64,000 nucleotides of DNA from Hydrocarboniphaga daqingensis (GCF_900129825.1 NZ_FQWZ01000002.1:62001-126000); one strand, 5' to 3'. Counted from the first letter of the stretch, positions 9,318 through 19,306 are shown. The notes: generated from the sequence alone by a model not told the origin. Program-made: numbers and translations.

Positions 9318-10154
9318 ATGAGCCCGGCTGCCTGGGCGGCGCTGGCGGTGGTCGTCGCCGTGGCGCTGATCGTCGGCCCGCTGATGACGCTGCAGCGGCT
9401 CGCCAATCGACGCGCGACCGCCGCCGACGGCACCGCGACCGACATCGGTGATCTGGCGTCGCGACTGACGGCGCTGCTGCCGCTGCTGGCATCGTTTCCG
9501 GCGCCGCTGCGCCAAGTCCATGCCCGACAGGTTGCGCTGTTCTTGCGCAGCAAGCGCTTCGTCGGTTGTGACGGCCTGGAGGTCACCGACGAGATGCGCC
9601 TGGCAATCGCCGGCTACGCCTGCCTGCTGGTGCTGCAACCGCAGGCGACGCGCAACGGCCTGTACCCGGCGGTCAAGCAGATCTTGGTGTATCCGGATGC
9701 ATTTCTGGTCCCGGTGACCGAACCCGACGAGTACGGCTTGGTGCCGGACGAGCCGGTCGAACGGATTGGCGAGTCCTGGCAGGGCGATCGCGTCGTGCTG
9801 TCGTGGCGCGACGTGCAAGCGGCGCTGGACGGCGACGAGGTCAACGTTGTCGTCCACGAGTTTGCTCACCAGCTCGATGACGAATCGCTGACCGCCGAAG
9901 GCGCGCCCGACCTGCCGGACTACACGCGCTGGTCGAGCGTCATGCAGCAGGAGTATGCGCGGCTGCAACGCCAGCGCCGGCCGCGCGTGCTCGACCCTTA
10001 CGGCGCCGAGAGCCCGGCCGAGTTCTTCGGCGTGGTCGTGGAAGCGTTCATCCAGCGCGGCGACGAATTGGCCGAACACCATCCAGCGCTGTACGCGCTG
10101 CTGCGAGACACCTTTGGCTTCGACACGCGCCAGCTGCCGGTGACGGCGCCGTAA
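9318..10154 (+). CDS. mtfA: MtfA-type zinc-dependent peptidase
   Basis: MtfA binds the Mlc repressor in E. coli and is a zinc metallopeptidase. This 278-residue protein has an N-terminal hydrophobic stretch (AALAVVVAVALIVGPLM) that could anchor it in the membrane; the E. coli protein lacks this. The catalytic motif HEFAHQLDDE is near residue 183, and the third-ligand region ESPAEFFGVVVEAFI is near residue 235. The gene starts three bases after the uvrD stop, so it is probably co-transcribed. Mlc targets are not seen here. Confidence 0.9.
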   Translation: MSPAAWAALAVVVAVALIVGPLMTLQRLANRRATAADGTATDIGDLASRLTALLPLLASFPAPLRQVHARQVALFLRSKRFVGCDGLEVTDEMRLAIAGYACLLVLQPQATRNGLYPAVKQILVYPDAFLVPVTEPDEYGLVPDEPVERIGESWQGDRVVLSWRDVQAALDGDEVNVVVHEFAHQLDDESLTAEGAPDLPDYTRWSSVMQQEYARLQRQRRPRVLDPYGAESPAEFFGVVVEAFIQRGDELAEHHPALYALLRDTFGFDTRQLPVTAP

Positions 10155-10184
10155 ACGCCAGCGCCGTCACCGCGCGGGGCCCAT

Positions 10185-10583
10185 TCAGTCCGCAACGGCC
10201 TTGGCGTACGCCGCTTCGCCGATGCCGATCAGCTTGCCGTTGACGAACACCAGCGGCGTGGTTTCGTCGCGCGTGGTGTCGCCGTCCGAATGCAGATGCT
10301 GGGTGCGGTAGCGAAGAATCCGGTATTCGCCGCTCTTGCCGCGCAGCGCTTCGACGAAGTCCGGGTTGCCGAGTTGGGTCTGCACTTCGGCGACATCGCT
10401 GCCCAGAGGCAGCCGGCCGATCATGCTGCGATTGCGCTCTTCAGTGCGCGTGTGGTCGCTCTTCTTGTTGTGATTGAACTCGTCGCTGTCGGCGCCGATG
10501 GCGAACACGCAACCGCTGAGGCTGGTCGCCAGCGCCAAGCACAAGGCCGCGCGCAGCGGGGTCTGCAAACCGGTTTGCTTCAT
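10185..10583 (-). CDS. DUF3192 family lipoprotein
   Basis: This 132-residue protein has a lipoprotein signal peptide (hydrophobic ALCLALATSLSGC, lipid-attachment Cys at about residue 25). It matches the DUF3192 pattern: RSMIGRLPLGSDVAEVQTQLG, NPDFVEALRG, then HSDGDTTRDETTPLVFVNGK near the C-terminus. These proteins resemble the SmpA/OmlA-like small lipoproteins, but their role is unknown. The start at 10581-10583 is supported by AGGAG seven bases upstream. It is convergent with mtfA. Confidence 0.85.
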   Translation of the reverse strand: MKQTGLQTPLRAALCLALATSLSGCVFAIGADSDEFNHNKKSDHTRTEERNRSMIGRLPLGSDVAEVQTQLGNPDFVEALRGKSGEYRILRYRTQHLHSDGDTTRDETTPLVFVNGKLIGIGEAAYAKAVAD

Positions 10584-10756
10584 GGAATCTCCTGGTGGAA
10601 TCCGGCGCGGACTGGCGCACCGTGTCGGCAGGGGAGCATGAGCCATGCCACAGGCTCAGGCCATATGAATCAATGACTTGTGATCTCTTGACGGCAAGCA
10701 CTTAGCCAATTGAACCAACTGTTGGCGGCAATGCCGACCCGCAATCGCCGTAGCCG

Positions 10757-11569
10757 TCAGTTGACCTTGACCATGATCGCCTTGATACCGCTCGACTCCA
10801 GCTGCGCCAGCGTGCTGCGCGCCTGGTTCTCGTCGCGCAGCGGACCGATGCGGACGCGGTAATAGGTGTCGCGATTGTCGATCGTCACTTTCTCGATCCG
10901 CGATTCCAGGCCGGCCAGCGCCAGCGCGGCCTTCTGCTTCTCGGCCTCGGCCTGGCCGCGATAGGAGGCGACCTGGATGATGAACGCGCCGGTCGTGGCG
11001 GCACTCGGCGCCGTGGTCGGCGGCGCCGAAGCGGGCACCATCGACGGGTCGGTGCCCGGCGTATTGGCGAAGGCCTTGGCCACTTGCTCGGACGGTGTCG
11101 TCGACGCCGGCAACGGCGGCGGCGGCGTGGCCTTGCCGGCCGGCTGGCTGGGCACCAGCACTTCCTGGCTCGGCAGCAACTCATAGAACGTGAAGCGGGA
11201 TTTTTCCTTCGGCGGCACCTGCACGCGGCCGTCCGCGTCGGCCTGACCCTTGGCGCCAGGCTGCGCGGCGCGCAGCGCCGGCTTGCCGCTGCGCGTGTCT
11301 TCGGCGTCGGCAACCTCGGCCGGCTCCGACTCGCCCTTGCGCGCGTTCTTGCCCGCAGCGCGCGGCCGGTCGCTGGCCGCCGACGTGCCGCGCAGCGGCT
11401 CCTGCGTCGGCCGCGACACGTAGACGAACACCGTGATCAGCACGCCGATCGACAAGCCCAGCAGCAACATGCCCCAACCCGGGACCAGCGACGACTTCTT
11501 CTTCGCCGGCGGCCGGCGACCGCCGGAGCCGCCGCGCGGATTGCGCGCCGCGTAGTCGCGTGTTGCCAC
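10757..11569 (-). CDS. SPOR-domain membrane protein (FtsN-like), downstream of argS
   Basis: SPOR domains bind denuded septal glycan. The 270-residue protein has a short basic cytoplasmic tail, one transmembrane helix (GMLLLGLSIGVLITVFVYVS, about 32-51), a long Pro/Ala/Lys linker, and a C-terminal SPOR domain (FIIQVASYRGQAEAEKQKAA to TYYRVRIGPLRDENQARSTL). This is the topology of FtsN, and a SPOR gene after argS is a recurring arrangement in gammaproteobacteria. It starts with GTG immediately after the argS TAG with no gap, so translation is surely coupled. An essential FtsN role is plausible but not proven. Confidence 0.88.
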   Translation of the reverse strand: MATRDYAARNPRGGSGGRRPPAKKKSSLVPGWGMLLLGLSIGVLITVFVYVSRPTQEPLRGTSAASDRPRAAGKNARKGESEPAEVADAEDTRSGKPALRAAQPGAKGQADADGRVQVPPKEKSRFTFYELLPSQEVLVPSQPAGKATPPPPLPASTTPSEQVAKAFANTPGTDPSMVPASAPPTTAPSAATTGAFIIQVASYRGQAEAEKQKAALALAGLESRIEKVTIDNRDTYYRVRIGPLRDENQARSTLAQLESSGIKAIMVKVN

Positions 11570-13258
11570 CTACATCGTCTCCGGTGCCGACACGCCGATC
11601 AGCGCCAAGCCGTTCTGGATCACCTGGCGCGTGGCGACGATCAGCGCCAGCCGCGCGCGGCTCAGCTCGGGGTCGTCGGGCAACAGGAACTTGTGCGCGT
11701 TGTAGTAGCTGTGCAGCAGGTCGGCGAGGTCGCGCAAATAGAACGCGACGCTGTGCGGCGCCGACTGCTCGGCGGCGGTGGCGACCATCTCGGGGTACTT
11801 GCCCAAGTGCACCAGCAGGTTCTTTTCCTGCGTCTCGACCAGGCGGTGCAGCACGTCGGCGCTGGCGGCCGCGTCAAACGCCAGACCGCGCTCGGCCGCC
11901 TGGCGCAGCACCGAGCAGATCCGCGCATGCGCGTACTGGATGTAATAGACCGGGTTTTCATCGCTCTTGGAGCGCGCCAGGTCGACGTCGAACACCAGGT
12001 GCGAATCGCTCTTGCGCGCGGTCAGGAAGTAACGCGTCGCATCACAGCCGACTTCATCGATCAGGTCGCGCAGCGTCACGTAACTACCGGCGCGCTTGGA
12101 GATCTTCACCTCTTCGCCGCCGCGCATCACGGTGACCATCTGGTGCAGCACGTAGTCGGGCCAGCCCTTGGGGATGCCGACGTTGAGCGCCTGCAGGCCG
12201 GCGCGAACGCGCGCGATCGTGCCGTGGTGATCGGAGCCCTGCTCGTTGATCACGCGTGCAAAGCCGCGCTCCCACTTGTGGTGGTGATAGGCGACGTCGG
12301 GCACGAAGTAGGTGTAGCCGCCCTCGCGCTTGCGCATCACGCGGTCCTTGTCGTCGCCAAAGTCAGTGGTGCGCAGCCACAACGCGCCGTCCTGCTCGAA
12401 GGTATGACCCGAGGCCACCAGCGCTTCCACGGTGCGCTCGACGCGGCCGTCGGTGTACAGCGCCGATTCCAGCGAATACACGTCGAAGCCGACGCCGAAG
12501 GCCTTCAGGTCGGCGTCCTGTTCGCGGCGCAGATAGGCCACCGCGAAGTCGCGGATCGCATCCAGATCGTCGGCATCGGCAGCACCGGTGATCGAGCGGT
12601 CGTCGGCGACCACGGTTTCGCCGGCCATGTAGGCCCGGGCGACGTCGACGATGTAGTCGCCGCGATAGCCGTTCTCAGGCCAGGCCAGGTCGTCGGTGGA
12701 AATACCCTTGATCCGCGCCTGCACCGAGATGCCGAGGTTGCCGATCTGCGCGCCGGCATCGTTGTAGTAGAACTCGCGCGTCACGTCCCAGCCGGCTGCT
12801 TCATAAAGCCGCGCCAGGCAGTCGCCGACTGCGGCGCCGCGCCCGTGACCGACATGCAGCGGTCCGGTCGGATTGGCCGACACGAATTCGACCATCAGCT
12901 TGCCGCGCTGGCGAGAATCGTCGCGGCCATAGGCCACGCCGCTGGCGAGGATGTCGGCGACGACGGCCTGGAATGCGTCGGCCGCCAGGAAGAAGTTGAT
13001 GAACCCCGGCCCGGCCAGCTCGACCTTGGCCACGCGACGCGACGGCGGCAACAGCCGCACCAGCGCTTCGGCCACGGCCCGCGGCGGGCGGCCCAGCGGC
13101 TTGGCCAGTACCAGCGCCAGATTGCTGGCGAAGTCGCCGTGCTTGGGGTCCTTGGTGGCGTCGATCTGGACCGTCGACGGCACGGCGATATCGGCGCCGG
13201 CCTCTTTGATCAGCGCCGCGGCAGCGGCGGTGACCAGCGTCTGCAAATGGGATTTCAT
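11570..13258 (-). CDS. argS: arginyl-tRNA synthetase
   Basis: ArgS charges tRNA-Arg. It has 562 residues from the ATG at 13256-13258; a longer in-frame start is rejected because the family begins near MKSHLQTL. The class I signatures are [19 protein letters not shown] (HIGH region) and [15 protein letters not shown] (KMSKS-like, as usual in ArgS). The C-terminal anticodon-binding DALR domain runs from about residue 445 ([16 protein letters not shown]) to [10 protein letters not shown]. The stop abuts the SPOR gene start. Confidence 0.97.
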   Translation of the reverse strand: MKSHLQTLVTAAAAALIKEAGADIAVPSTVQIDATKDPKHGDFASNLALVLAKPLGRPPRAVAEALVRLLPPSRRVAKVELAGPGFINFFLAADAFQAVVADILASGVAYGRDDSRQRGKLMVEFVSANPTGPLHVGHGRGAAVGDCLARLYEAAGWDVTREFYYNDAGAQIGNLGISVQARIKGISTDDLAWPENGYRGDYIVDVARAYMAGETVVADDRSITGAADADDLDAIRDFAVAYLRREQDADLKAFGVGFDVYSLESALYTDGRVERTVEALVASGHTFEQDGALWLRTTDFGDDKDRVMRKREGGYTYFVPDVAYHHHKWERGFARVINEQGSDHHGTIARVRAGLQALNVGIPKGWPDYVLHQMVTVMRGGEEVKISKRAGSYVTLRDLIDEVGCDATRYFLTARKSDSHLVFDVDLARSKSDENPVYYIQYAHARICSVLRQAAERGLAFDAAASADVLHRLVETQEKNLLVHLGKYPEMVATAAEQSAPHSVAFYLRDLADLLHSYYNAHKFLLPDDPELSRARLALIVATRQVIQNGLALIGVSAPETM

Positions 13259-13348
13259 CGTCAAAAACCGCGGGAATGCTCGAAAGAGCGTCAGTGTACC
13301 GTGGCCACGCCCCCATGCTGATCGCAGCGGCTGCGCTAGCATCGGCCG

Positions 13349-14227
13349 ATGAAACCCGGACTCGACACCTCATCGCCCTGCCTGATCGTCGGCTGCGGCG
13401 ACATCGGCCTGCGCGTCGGCCAGCGGCTGCTCGCGCGCGGCATCGCGGTACACGGCCAAGTGCGCAGCGCCGACAGCGCGCACGCGCTGACCGCCGCCGG
13501 CATCCGGCCGCTGCTGACCGATCTGGACGCGCCCGCCGGCGAGATCAGCGAAGCGCACGAGCTGGTGTTCTGGTTCGCGCCGCCACCACCGAGCGGGGAC
13601 GGCGATCCGCGGCTGCGCCAATGGCTGGCGCAGCATCGGCCGCGACGTCTGGTCTACATCAGCACCTCGGGCGTTTATGGCGATTGCGACAACCGCTGGA
13701 TCGACGAGAGCGAACCGCTCAAGCCGCAAACCGCGCGCGGCAAGCGCCGGCTCGATGCCGAGCGCGCGCTGGCCGACCACGCCGACCGTCACGGCACCGA
13801 GGTCATCACGCTGCGCGTGCCGGGTATCTACGGCCCCGGCCGGCTGCCAGTGGACCGCTTGCGCGCCGGGCTGCCGGTGATCATCGAAAGCGAATCGCCA
13901 ACGACCAACCGTATCCACGCCGACGATCTGGCGCGCACGGCGATCGCCGCTGCCGAGTGCGGCCAGCCGGGCGAGGCCTACAACGTCAGTGACGGCTCGC
14001 CGACGACGATGACCGACTACTTCTGCCGCTGCGCTGCGCTGCTGGGCTTGCCCGAGCCGCCGCGCGTCAGCCTGGCGCAAGCGCGGCAGACCTTCACGCC
14101 GGCGATGCTATCGTTCCTGGAGGAATCCAAGCGCCTGCTGACCTCGCGGATGCGCAACGAACTGGGCGTGATGCCGCGCTACCCGGATCTTGCAACCGGG
14201 CTGCCGAGCTGCCTGCCGGCAGACTGA
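13349..14227 (+). CDS. NAD-dependent epimerase/dehydratase-like SDR protein (YeeZ-type)
   Basis: This is an extended short-chain dehydrogenase of 292 residues. The dinucleotide fold is clear ([18 protein letters not shown], about 11-28). An STSGVYGDC segment carries the active-site Ser/Tyr region, [17 protein letters not shown] follows, and [15 protein letters not shown] closes the sugar-nucleotide epimerase-like pattern. The arrangement matches the E. coli YeeZ group, whose substrate is unknown. It is divergent from argS and stands alone. Confidence 0.8.
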   Translation: MKPGLDTSSPCLIVGCGDIGLRVGQRLLARGIAVHGQVRSADSAHALTAAGIRPLLTDLDAPAGEISEAHELVFWFAPPPPSGDGDPRLRQWLAQHRPRRLVYISTSGVYGDCDNRWIDESEPLKPQTARGKRRLDAERALADHADRHGTEVITLRVPGIYGPGRLPVDRLRAGLPVIIESESPTTNRIHADDLARTAIAAAECGQPGEAYNVSDGSPTTMTDYFCRCAALLGLPEPPRVSLAQARQTFTPAMLSFLEESKRLLTSRMRNELGVMPRYPDLATGLPSCLPAD

Positions 14228-14290
14228 ACGCCGGCCCGCGAGCCACACCGGAATTCCAAACACGGACCCACTGCAAAAGGAGTCAAGGCG

Positions 14291-14707
14291 ATGAGTGTGC
14301 TAGGCGAATTCAAGAAGTTTGCGATGCGGGGCAACGTCGTCGACCTGGCGGTCGGCGTGGTCATCGGCGCGGCGTTCGGCAAGATCGTCTCGTCGCTGGT
14401 GGCCGACGTGGTGATGCCGCCGCTGGGCCTGCTGATCGGCAACGTCAACTTCAGCGACCTGGGCGTCGTGCTCAAGGATGCGGTCGGTGATCAGCCCGCG
14501 GTCGTGCTGGCCTACGGCAAGTTCATCCAGACGATCTTCGATTTCACGATCGTGGCGGCTGCGATCTTTGCGCTGGTCAAGGCGATCAACAGCCTCAAGC
14601 AGCCGGAACCGCCGGCCGCCGACACGCCGCCGCCGCCCGAAACCCCGGCCGACATCCAGCTGCTGGCCGAGATCCGCGACCTGCTCAAGAGCCCGCCCAA
14701 GGGCTGA
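14291..14707 (+). CDS. mscL: large-conductance mechanosensitive channel
   Basis: MscL is the homopentameric safety valve opened by membrane tension during hypo-osmotic shock. The 138-residue chain starts with the amphipathic helix [22 protein letters not shown]1 is [20 protein letters not shown] with the Gly/Ala-packed pore, a periplasmic loop follows, TM2 is [19 protein letters not shown], and a Pro-rich linker leads to the cytoplasmic helix [18 protein letters not shown] lies 11 bases upstream of the ATG. Confidence 0.97.
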   Translation: MSVLGEFKKFAMRGNVVDLAVGVVIGAAFGKIVSSLVADVVMPPLGLLIGNVNFSDLGVVLKDAVGDQPAVVLAYGKFIQTIFDFTIVAAAIFALVKAINSLKQPEPPAADTPPPPETPADIQLLAEIRDLLKSPPKG

Positions 14708-14910
14708 GCCGCCGTACGGGCACCATCAAGACCGGCCGCGATGCCGGTCGGCGCCCGGAACCAACGCAAACCAACGATGTCGCGCTCCGAACGCTTCGGC
14801 TAGACTTGCCGCCGTTTGTCGTTCCGGCGGCGCCGTTGGCCGTGGACGACAGGTCGCCCGCCGTGGCGATCTGCGCTTTTTCTCAAGTCAGCGTCAGGGA
14901 GCACAAGTAA

Positions 14911-16035
14911 ATGCCGGTCAAAATTGCCGTGCTGAAGGAGACCCGTCCCAACGAGCGTCGCGTGGCCCTGGTTCCGGCCGTCGCCGACAAGCTCGCCAAG
15001 CTGGGCGCGGAACTGCACATGCAGTCGGAAGCAGGTCTGGCGGTGAAGCTGCCGGACACGGCGTTCAAAAACGTCACGTTCGCCGCCAACCCGCAGGGCT
15101 TGGTCAGTGATGCCGACATCGTCGTGTCGGTGCAGCCGCCGTCGCTGGACGTCGTCAACGCGATGAAAGAAGGCGCGATCCTGATTTCGTTCATCTACGC
15201 GCACAAGGAAGTCGAGCTGACCAAGCTGCTGCGCGACAAGAAGATCACCACGTTCGCGATGGAGCTGGTGCCGCGCATCACGCGCGCCCAGGCGATGGAC
15301 GCCCTGTCGTCGCAGGCGGCGTTGGCCGGTTATTACGGCGCGCTGCTCGGCGCCACCAGCATCGCCCGCATGATGCCGATGACCACGTTCGCCACCGGCT
15401 CGATCCGTCCGGGCACGGTGCTGGTGATGGGCGTGGGCGTGGCCGGCTTGTCGGCGATCGCCACCGCGCGCCGCATCGGCGCCAAGGTCGAAGGCTATGA
15501 CGTGCGTCCGGAAGTGAAGGAGCAGGTCGAATCGCTGGGCGCCAAGTTCATCGACACCGGCGTCGACGCGCGCGGCGCCGGCGGCTATGCCCGTGAGCTG
15601 ACGCAGGAAGAAAAAGACAAGATCGCCTCGGTCGTCACCAAGCACATCCAGGCGGCCGACATCATCATCACCACGGCCGCGATTCCCGGCCGGCCGTCAC
15701 CCAAGCTGATCAACAAGGCGCAGATCGACGGCATGAAGTCGGGCGCGGTGATCATCGACCTTGCGGCGGAAGGCGGTGGCAACACCGAATACACGGTGCC
15801 GGGCGAAACCGTCAGCGCCGGTCAGGTGACGATCGTGGCGCCGCTGAACGTGCCATCGCTGCTGGGCGAACATGCCTCGGAGCTGTACGCGAAGAACCAG
15901 TACAACCTGATGGAACTGTTCATCAAGGACAAGGCGATCAGCATCGACTGGAACGACGAAGTGCTGGCCAAGTCGGCGCTGACGCATGCCGGCGAGATCA
16001 AGAACGAAGCGGCCAAGAAAGCGGTTGAGGCCTAA
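14911..16035 (+). CDS. pntAA: NAD(P) transhydrogenase subunit alpha part 1 (NAD(H)-binding domain I)
   Basis: This soluble domain I of proton-translocating transhydrogenase exchanges hydride between NAD(H) and NADP(H) at the expense of proton-motive force. It has 374 residues. The N-terminal lobe starts KIAVLKETRPNERRVALVP, and the nucleotide-binding lobe has VLVMGVGVAGLSAIATARRIGA. RQD-loop-type segments and NVPSLLGEHASELYAKNQYNLMELF close the domain. GGGAG is 11 bases upstream of the ATG. The alpha subunit is split here, as in Rhodospirillum rubrum; E. coli has a fused PntA. Confidence 0.96.
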   Translation: MPVKIAVLKETRPNERRVALVPAVADKLAKLGAELHMQSEAGLAVKLPDTAFKNVTFAANPQGLVSDADIVVSVQPPSLDVVNAMKEGAILISFIYAHKEVELTKLLRDKKITTFAMELVPRITRAQAMDALSSQAALAGYYGALLGATSIARMMPMTTFATGSIRPGTVLVMGVGVAGLSAIATARRIGAKVEGYDVRPEVKEQVESLGAKFIDTGVDARGAGGYARELTQEEKDKIASVVTKHIQAADIIITTAAIPGRPSPKLINKAQIDGMKSGAVIIDLAAEGGGNTEYTVPGETVSAGQVTIVAPLNVPSLLGEHASELYAKNQYNLMELFIKDKAISIDWNDEVLAKSALTHAGEIKNEAAKKAVEA

Positions 16036-16050
16036 CAGGGGACGCATGAC

Positions 16051-16338
16051 ATGCTGACCGGATTCATTGCGCTGTACATCTTCATGCTCGCGGCCTTCAC
16101 CGGCTACGAGATCATCGGCCGCGTGCCGTCCATCCTGCATACCCCGCTGATGTCGGGCAGCAACTTCGTGCACGGCATCGTCGTCGTCGGCGCGCTGTTC
16201 GCGTTGCTCAATGCCACCAGCGTCACCGAGCAGGTCATCGGCTTTGCCGGCGTGCTGCTGGGTGCGGGCAATGCCGCCGGCGGTTACGTGGTGACCGAGC
16301 GGATGCTGCAGATGTTCAAGTCCTCGGACAAGAAGTAA
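16051..16338 (+). CDS. pntAB: NAD(P) transhydrogenase subunit alpha part 2 (membrane)
   Basis: This 95-residue integral membrane protein holds the alpha-side helices of domain II. Three helices are visible: GFIALYIFMLAAFTGYEII, GIVVVGALFALLNATSVTEQVIG and GFAGVLLGAGNAAGGYVV. YIFMLAAFTGYEIIGRVPSI is diagnostic. The gene lies 15 bases after pntAA and 15 before pntB, so the three form one operon and assemble into the proton channel together. Confidence 0.95.
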   Translation: MLTGFIALYIFMLAAFTGYEIIGRVPSILHTPLMSGSNFVHGIVVVGALFALLNATSVTEQVIGFAGVLLGAGNAAGGYVVTERMLQMFKSSDKK

Positions 16339-16353
16339 GGCGCCAGACCGACC

Positions 16354-17781
16354 ATGAACCCGACTCTCATCATCGACGCCAGCTTTTTGGCTGCTGCGTT
16401 CCTGTTCATCTACGGCCTCAAGCGCATGAGCTCGCCGGTCACGGCGGCCTCGGGCATCCGCGTCGCGGGCCTTGGCATGCTGATCGCCGTCGTCGCCAGC
16501 TTTCTGTACGTCTTCAGCGTCAACGAAGCGGCCAAGCCGCACTTGATGGTCAACGCCGGCCTTGGCGCCGTGGCGCTGATCATCGGCCTGGGCTGGGCTT
16601 GGACCAGCGGCAAGAAGGTCGAAATGACCGCGATGCCGCAAATGGTGGCGCTGTACAACGGCATGGGCGGCGGCGCCGCCGCGGCCATCGGCGCGGTCGA
16701 GCTGTTCCGCACCTCGGCCGAGCACGCGCTGGTGCCGCTGGTGGTCACCATCGTCGGCTCGCTGATCGGCGCGATCTCGCTGTCCGGCTCGCTGATCGCG
16801 TGGGCCAAGCTCGACGGCCGCGTCAATGGCGTCTGGCGCTTCAGCGGCCTGCAGGTCATGAACGGCACGTTCTTCTTCGCCACGCTGGCGCTGGGCCTGT
16901 ACATCGCGCTGGTTGCCCACGGTCATGCGCCGATCTGGATGACGGCCGCGTTCTTCATCCTGGCCCTGGTATTCGGCGTGCTGATGACGATGCCGATCGG
17001 CGGCGCCGACATGCCGGTGGTGATCTCGCTGTACAACGCGTTCACTGGCTTGGCGGTCGGCTTCGAAGGCTTCGTGCTGCAGAACCCGGCACTGATGATC
17101 GCCGGCATGGTGGTCGGCTCGGCCGGCACGCTGCTGACGCTGCTGATGGCCAAGGCGATGAACCGCTCGGTCGCCAACGTGATCTTCTCCAACTTCGGCG
17201 CCAGCGGCGGCGAAGAGCAGGGCGAGATCAAGGGCAGCATGAAGCCGGTCGACGCCGGCGACGCGGGCATCAACATGCGTTACGCCAGCAAGGTCATCAT
17301 CGCGCCGGGCTACGGCCTGGCCGTGGCCCAGGCGCAGCACAAGCTGTTCGAGTTCGTGAAGCTGATCGCCGACCAGGGCGTGGAAGTGAAGTTCGCGATC
17401 CATCCGGTCGCGGGCCGCATGCCCGGCCACATGAACGTGCTGCTCGCCGAAGCCGGCGTGCCGTACGACATCATCTACGACATGGAAGACATCAATAACG
17501 AGTTCAAGGAAGCCGACGTCGCTATCGTCATCGGCGCCAACGACACCGTGAACCCGGCGGCGCGCACCAACAAGAGCAGCCCGATCTACGGCATGCCGAT
17601 CCTCAACGTCGACCAGGCCAAGCAGGTCTACGTCGTCAAGCGCGGCCAGGGCAAGGGCTACTCGGGCGTCGAAAACGAGCTGTTCTTCGCCGACAACACC
17701 AGCATGGTCTACGGCGACGCGCAGAAGGTGATGGTGCAGATGATCCAGGCCGTGAAGTCGCTCGACGGCGGCGGCCACTAA
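16354..17781 (+). CDS. pntB: NAD(P) transhydrogenase subunit beta
   Basis: PntB has 475 residues: about nine transmembrane helices forming the rest of the proton path, then domain III binding NADP(H). Membrane signatures include MPQMVALYNGMGGGAAAAIG and MPIGGADMPVVISLYNAFTG. Domain III shows VIIAPGYGLAVAQAQHKLFE, HPVAGRMPGHMNVLLAEAGV, IGANDTVNPAARTNKSSPIY and the terminal VKRGQGKGYSGVENELFF. It is the last gene of pntAA-AB-B and is followed by a strong hairpin. Confidence 0.97.
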   Translation: MNPTLIIDASFLAAAFLFIYGLKRMSSPVTAASGIRVAGLGMLIAVVASFLYVFSVNEAAKPHLMVNAGLGAVALIIGLGWAWTSGKKVEMTAMPQMVALYNGMGGGAAAAIGAVELFRTSAEHALVPLVVTIVGSLIGAISLSGSLIAWAKLDGRVNGVWRFSGLQVMNGTFFFATLALGLYIALVAHGHAPIWMTAAFFILALVFGVLMTMPIGGADMPVVISLYNAFTGLAVGFEGFVLQNPALMIAGMVVGSAGTLLTLLMAKAMNRSVANVIFSNFGASGGEEQGEIKGSMKPVDAGDAGINMRYASKVIIAPGYGLAVAQAQHKLFEFVKLIADQGVEVKFAIHPVAGRMPGHMNVLLAEAGVPYDIIYDMEDINNEFKEADVAIVIGANDTVNPAARTNKSSPIYGMPILNVDQAKQVYVVKRGQGKGYSGVENELFFADNTSMVYGDAQKVMVQMIQAVKSLDGGGH

Positions 17782-17804
17782 CGGTCAGTACAGCTGATGC
17801 TGCA

Positions 17805-17836
17805 CGCAAGAAGCCGCCGCAAGGCGGCTTCTTGCG
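17805..17836 (+). terminator. hairpin terminator after pntB
   Basis: A perfect 14-base-pair stem (CGCAAGAAGCCGCC / GGCGGCTTCTTGCG) with a GCAA loop lies 24 bases after the pntB stop. No strong T tract follows, so it may stop transcription inefficiently or act mainly as an RNA-stability hairpin. Confidence 0.65.
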
Positions 17837-17942
17837 TTGAGGCCTGTAGAACGCCGGTGCGCCGCATCAACGCATCCGGAACCAAGACCATCGGTCGAGC
17901 CGCCGCGTCAGCGGCGACGGTCCCGTGACAGGCCCAGCCGAC

Positions 17943-18593
17943 CTAGCGATCGGCGTCGTAGGCCATCACCGGCACCGCATAGCGCGCGCTCAGCTCGCTG
18001 TCGCGCCGCTCGAAATCCTCACGAATCGCAGCGAACTCACGCGACAGCTGACGCAATACGTTTTCCAGTTCGCGGCGCTCGCGCTTGTCCAGCAACTGCG
18101 GCGGCTCGGGCGGCGGCTTGCGCCCTTCGCGGATCTGCTCGACGTAGTCACGCGCGCGGCGGTCGTCCTCGGCCAGCCGCTGCGCGATATCGTTGCGCTG
18201 CGTGCGGCGCTGGTCGAGTGCGCTGACGATCGCCGCGATCTGGCGGCCGTCCTCGTAGGCCGGGCGAAACTGCGCATCGAGGTCCGGCGGGCAGACGTCA
18301 CCGTAGGACTCGCCGCGTCGGCCGATGTCGTAGCCGTGCTCCGGCCGGCAGTACAAGCCCAGCCCCTGCGCATAGCCGAGCTTCCAGCCCGTCGCATCGG
18401 CGCCCAAGCCATGCTCGGCACAAGCGCGGCGTTCTTCTTCAAAGCGCGCCGCGTCGCGGCCTTTCAAGCCGTTCTGATAGCCGATCTGCTGCCAATTGGC
18501 GGCTTGGCACTGGTCCTTGCTCAGCGGTGCACAGGCAATGACGCCGCTCAGTGCCAGCAACGTCGACGTGGCGACGGCCACGAGCGGTTTCAT
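17943..18593 (-). CDS. DUF2799 family lipoprotein
   Basis: This 216-residue protein has a signal peptide ending in a lipobox-like VIAC (Cys at about 21). The DUF2799 pattern is clear: WQQIGYQNGLKGRDAARFEE, then a C-terminal repeat of the same kind (GWKLGYAQGLGLYC, FRPAYEDGRQIAAI). The last third is charged and helical (RRARDYVEQIREG to ELENVLRQLSREF) and probably forms a coiled coil. The function of the family is unknown. It is convergent with pntB and stands alone. Confidence 0.8.
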   Translation of the reverse strand: MKPLVAVATSTLLALSGVIACAPLSKDQCQAANWQQIGYQNGLKGRDAARFEEERRACAEHGLGADATGWKLGYAQGLGLYCRPEHGYDIGRRGESYGDVCPPDLDAQFRPAYEDGRQIAAIVSALDQRRTQRNDIAQRLAEDDRRARDYVEQIREGRKPPPEPPQLLDKRERRELENVLRQLSREFAAIREDFERRDSELSARYAVPVMAYDADR

Positions 18594-18686
18594 GTCGATT
18601 GAGGTCCGTGTCGAGGGTCGCCCATGGTGCGCGAAACACCGGCCGACGCGCGACAGGTCTGCCTCAGTCGGACGCTGGCCCCACGC

Positions 18687-19274
18687 TTACACCAGCACCT
18701 GCTGCGCCTTGGCGTAGAAGCGCTTGCGCTCGTCCATGCCGTTGTAGCCGCCGTTGACGCTCAAGCTGATGAACTCCACCGGCGACACGTCGATGACCGC
18801 GCCGCGGTATTTCTTCTTCAAGCGATCTTGGTCGGCGTGATTGGCGATGTCGTTGAGATGTCGCGTTGCCCAGTATTCGCAGGCGCTCCAGACCGCGTAC
18901 TCGGCCTGCTCCAGCAGCTCGGGGTTGTTGACGAACAGATCGCGGCGGCCCTTCTTGATGCCCAGCTGCAGATAGTTGGCGCGTCCGGTGGTCTGGAAGA
19001 TGCCCCGGCCCTTGAAGCGCACGCCGTCGCCTGCTTGCGTGTTGCCGAGGTCAGCACGGCCCTCGTAGGCGCGCCCCGACGCATATTCGCGCAGCACGTT
19101 GAAGTGGTCGGTCTCGTGGCAGGCCTGCGCCAGAAAATGCGCATATTCCTGCGGCGTATCGATGCCATAGCCACCGCAGGTGGTGTTGAGCCACGGTGCC
19201 AGCCGCTCCATCAGCGGGGTGACTTTTTTGCCGGCGATGGCAGCGAGGTGCGCAGCAGTGACGACGTAGGCCAT
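18687..19274 (-). CDS. GH19 chitinase/lysozyme-like endolysin
   Basis: This is a glycoside hydrolase family 19-type enzyme of 195 residues, the fold shared by chitinases and phage endolysins. Diagnostic segments are FLAQACHETDHFNVLREYAS, which carries the catalytic-type Glu, and AGDGVRFKGRGIFQTTGRAN. No signal peptide is seen. The ATG at 19272-19274 places VTAAHLAAIAG at the N-terminus as in related endolysins. A TTG at 19310 overlapping the previous gene's TGA is an alternative and would add 12 residues. It is the last gene of a three-gene cassette with two membrane proteins of unknown function. No other phage gene is nearby. Confidence 0.8.
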   Translation of the reverse strand: MAYVVTAAHLAAIAGKKVTPLMERLAPWLNTTCGGYGIDTPQEYAHFLAQACHETDHFNVLREYASGRAYEGRADLGNTQAGDGVRFKGRGIFQTTGRANYLQLGIKKGRRDLFVNNPELLEQAEYAVWSACEYWATRHLNDIANHADQDRLKKKYRGAVIDVSPVEFISLSVNGGYNGMDERKRFYAKAQQVLV

Positions 19275-19306
19275 GGCGAGGATCTCGGGCGACGGATTGA
19301 AGGGGA

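Noticed and set aside
7191-10082. 963-codon minus-strand frame antisense to uvrD and mtfA
   Set aside because: Compositional shadow; both plus-strand genes have full catalytic motifs.
11084-13321. 745-codon plus-strand frame antisense to argS and the SPOR gene
   Set aside because: It is Arg/His/Ala-rich and lacks any domain; argS is certain.
15697-17778. 693-codon minus-strand frame antisense to pntAB/pntB
   Set aside because: It is His/Asp/Arg-rich shadow sequence opposite well-recognised transhydrogenase genes.
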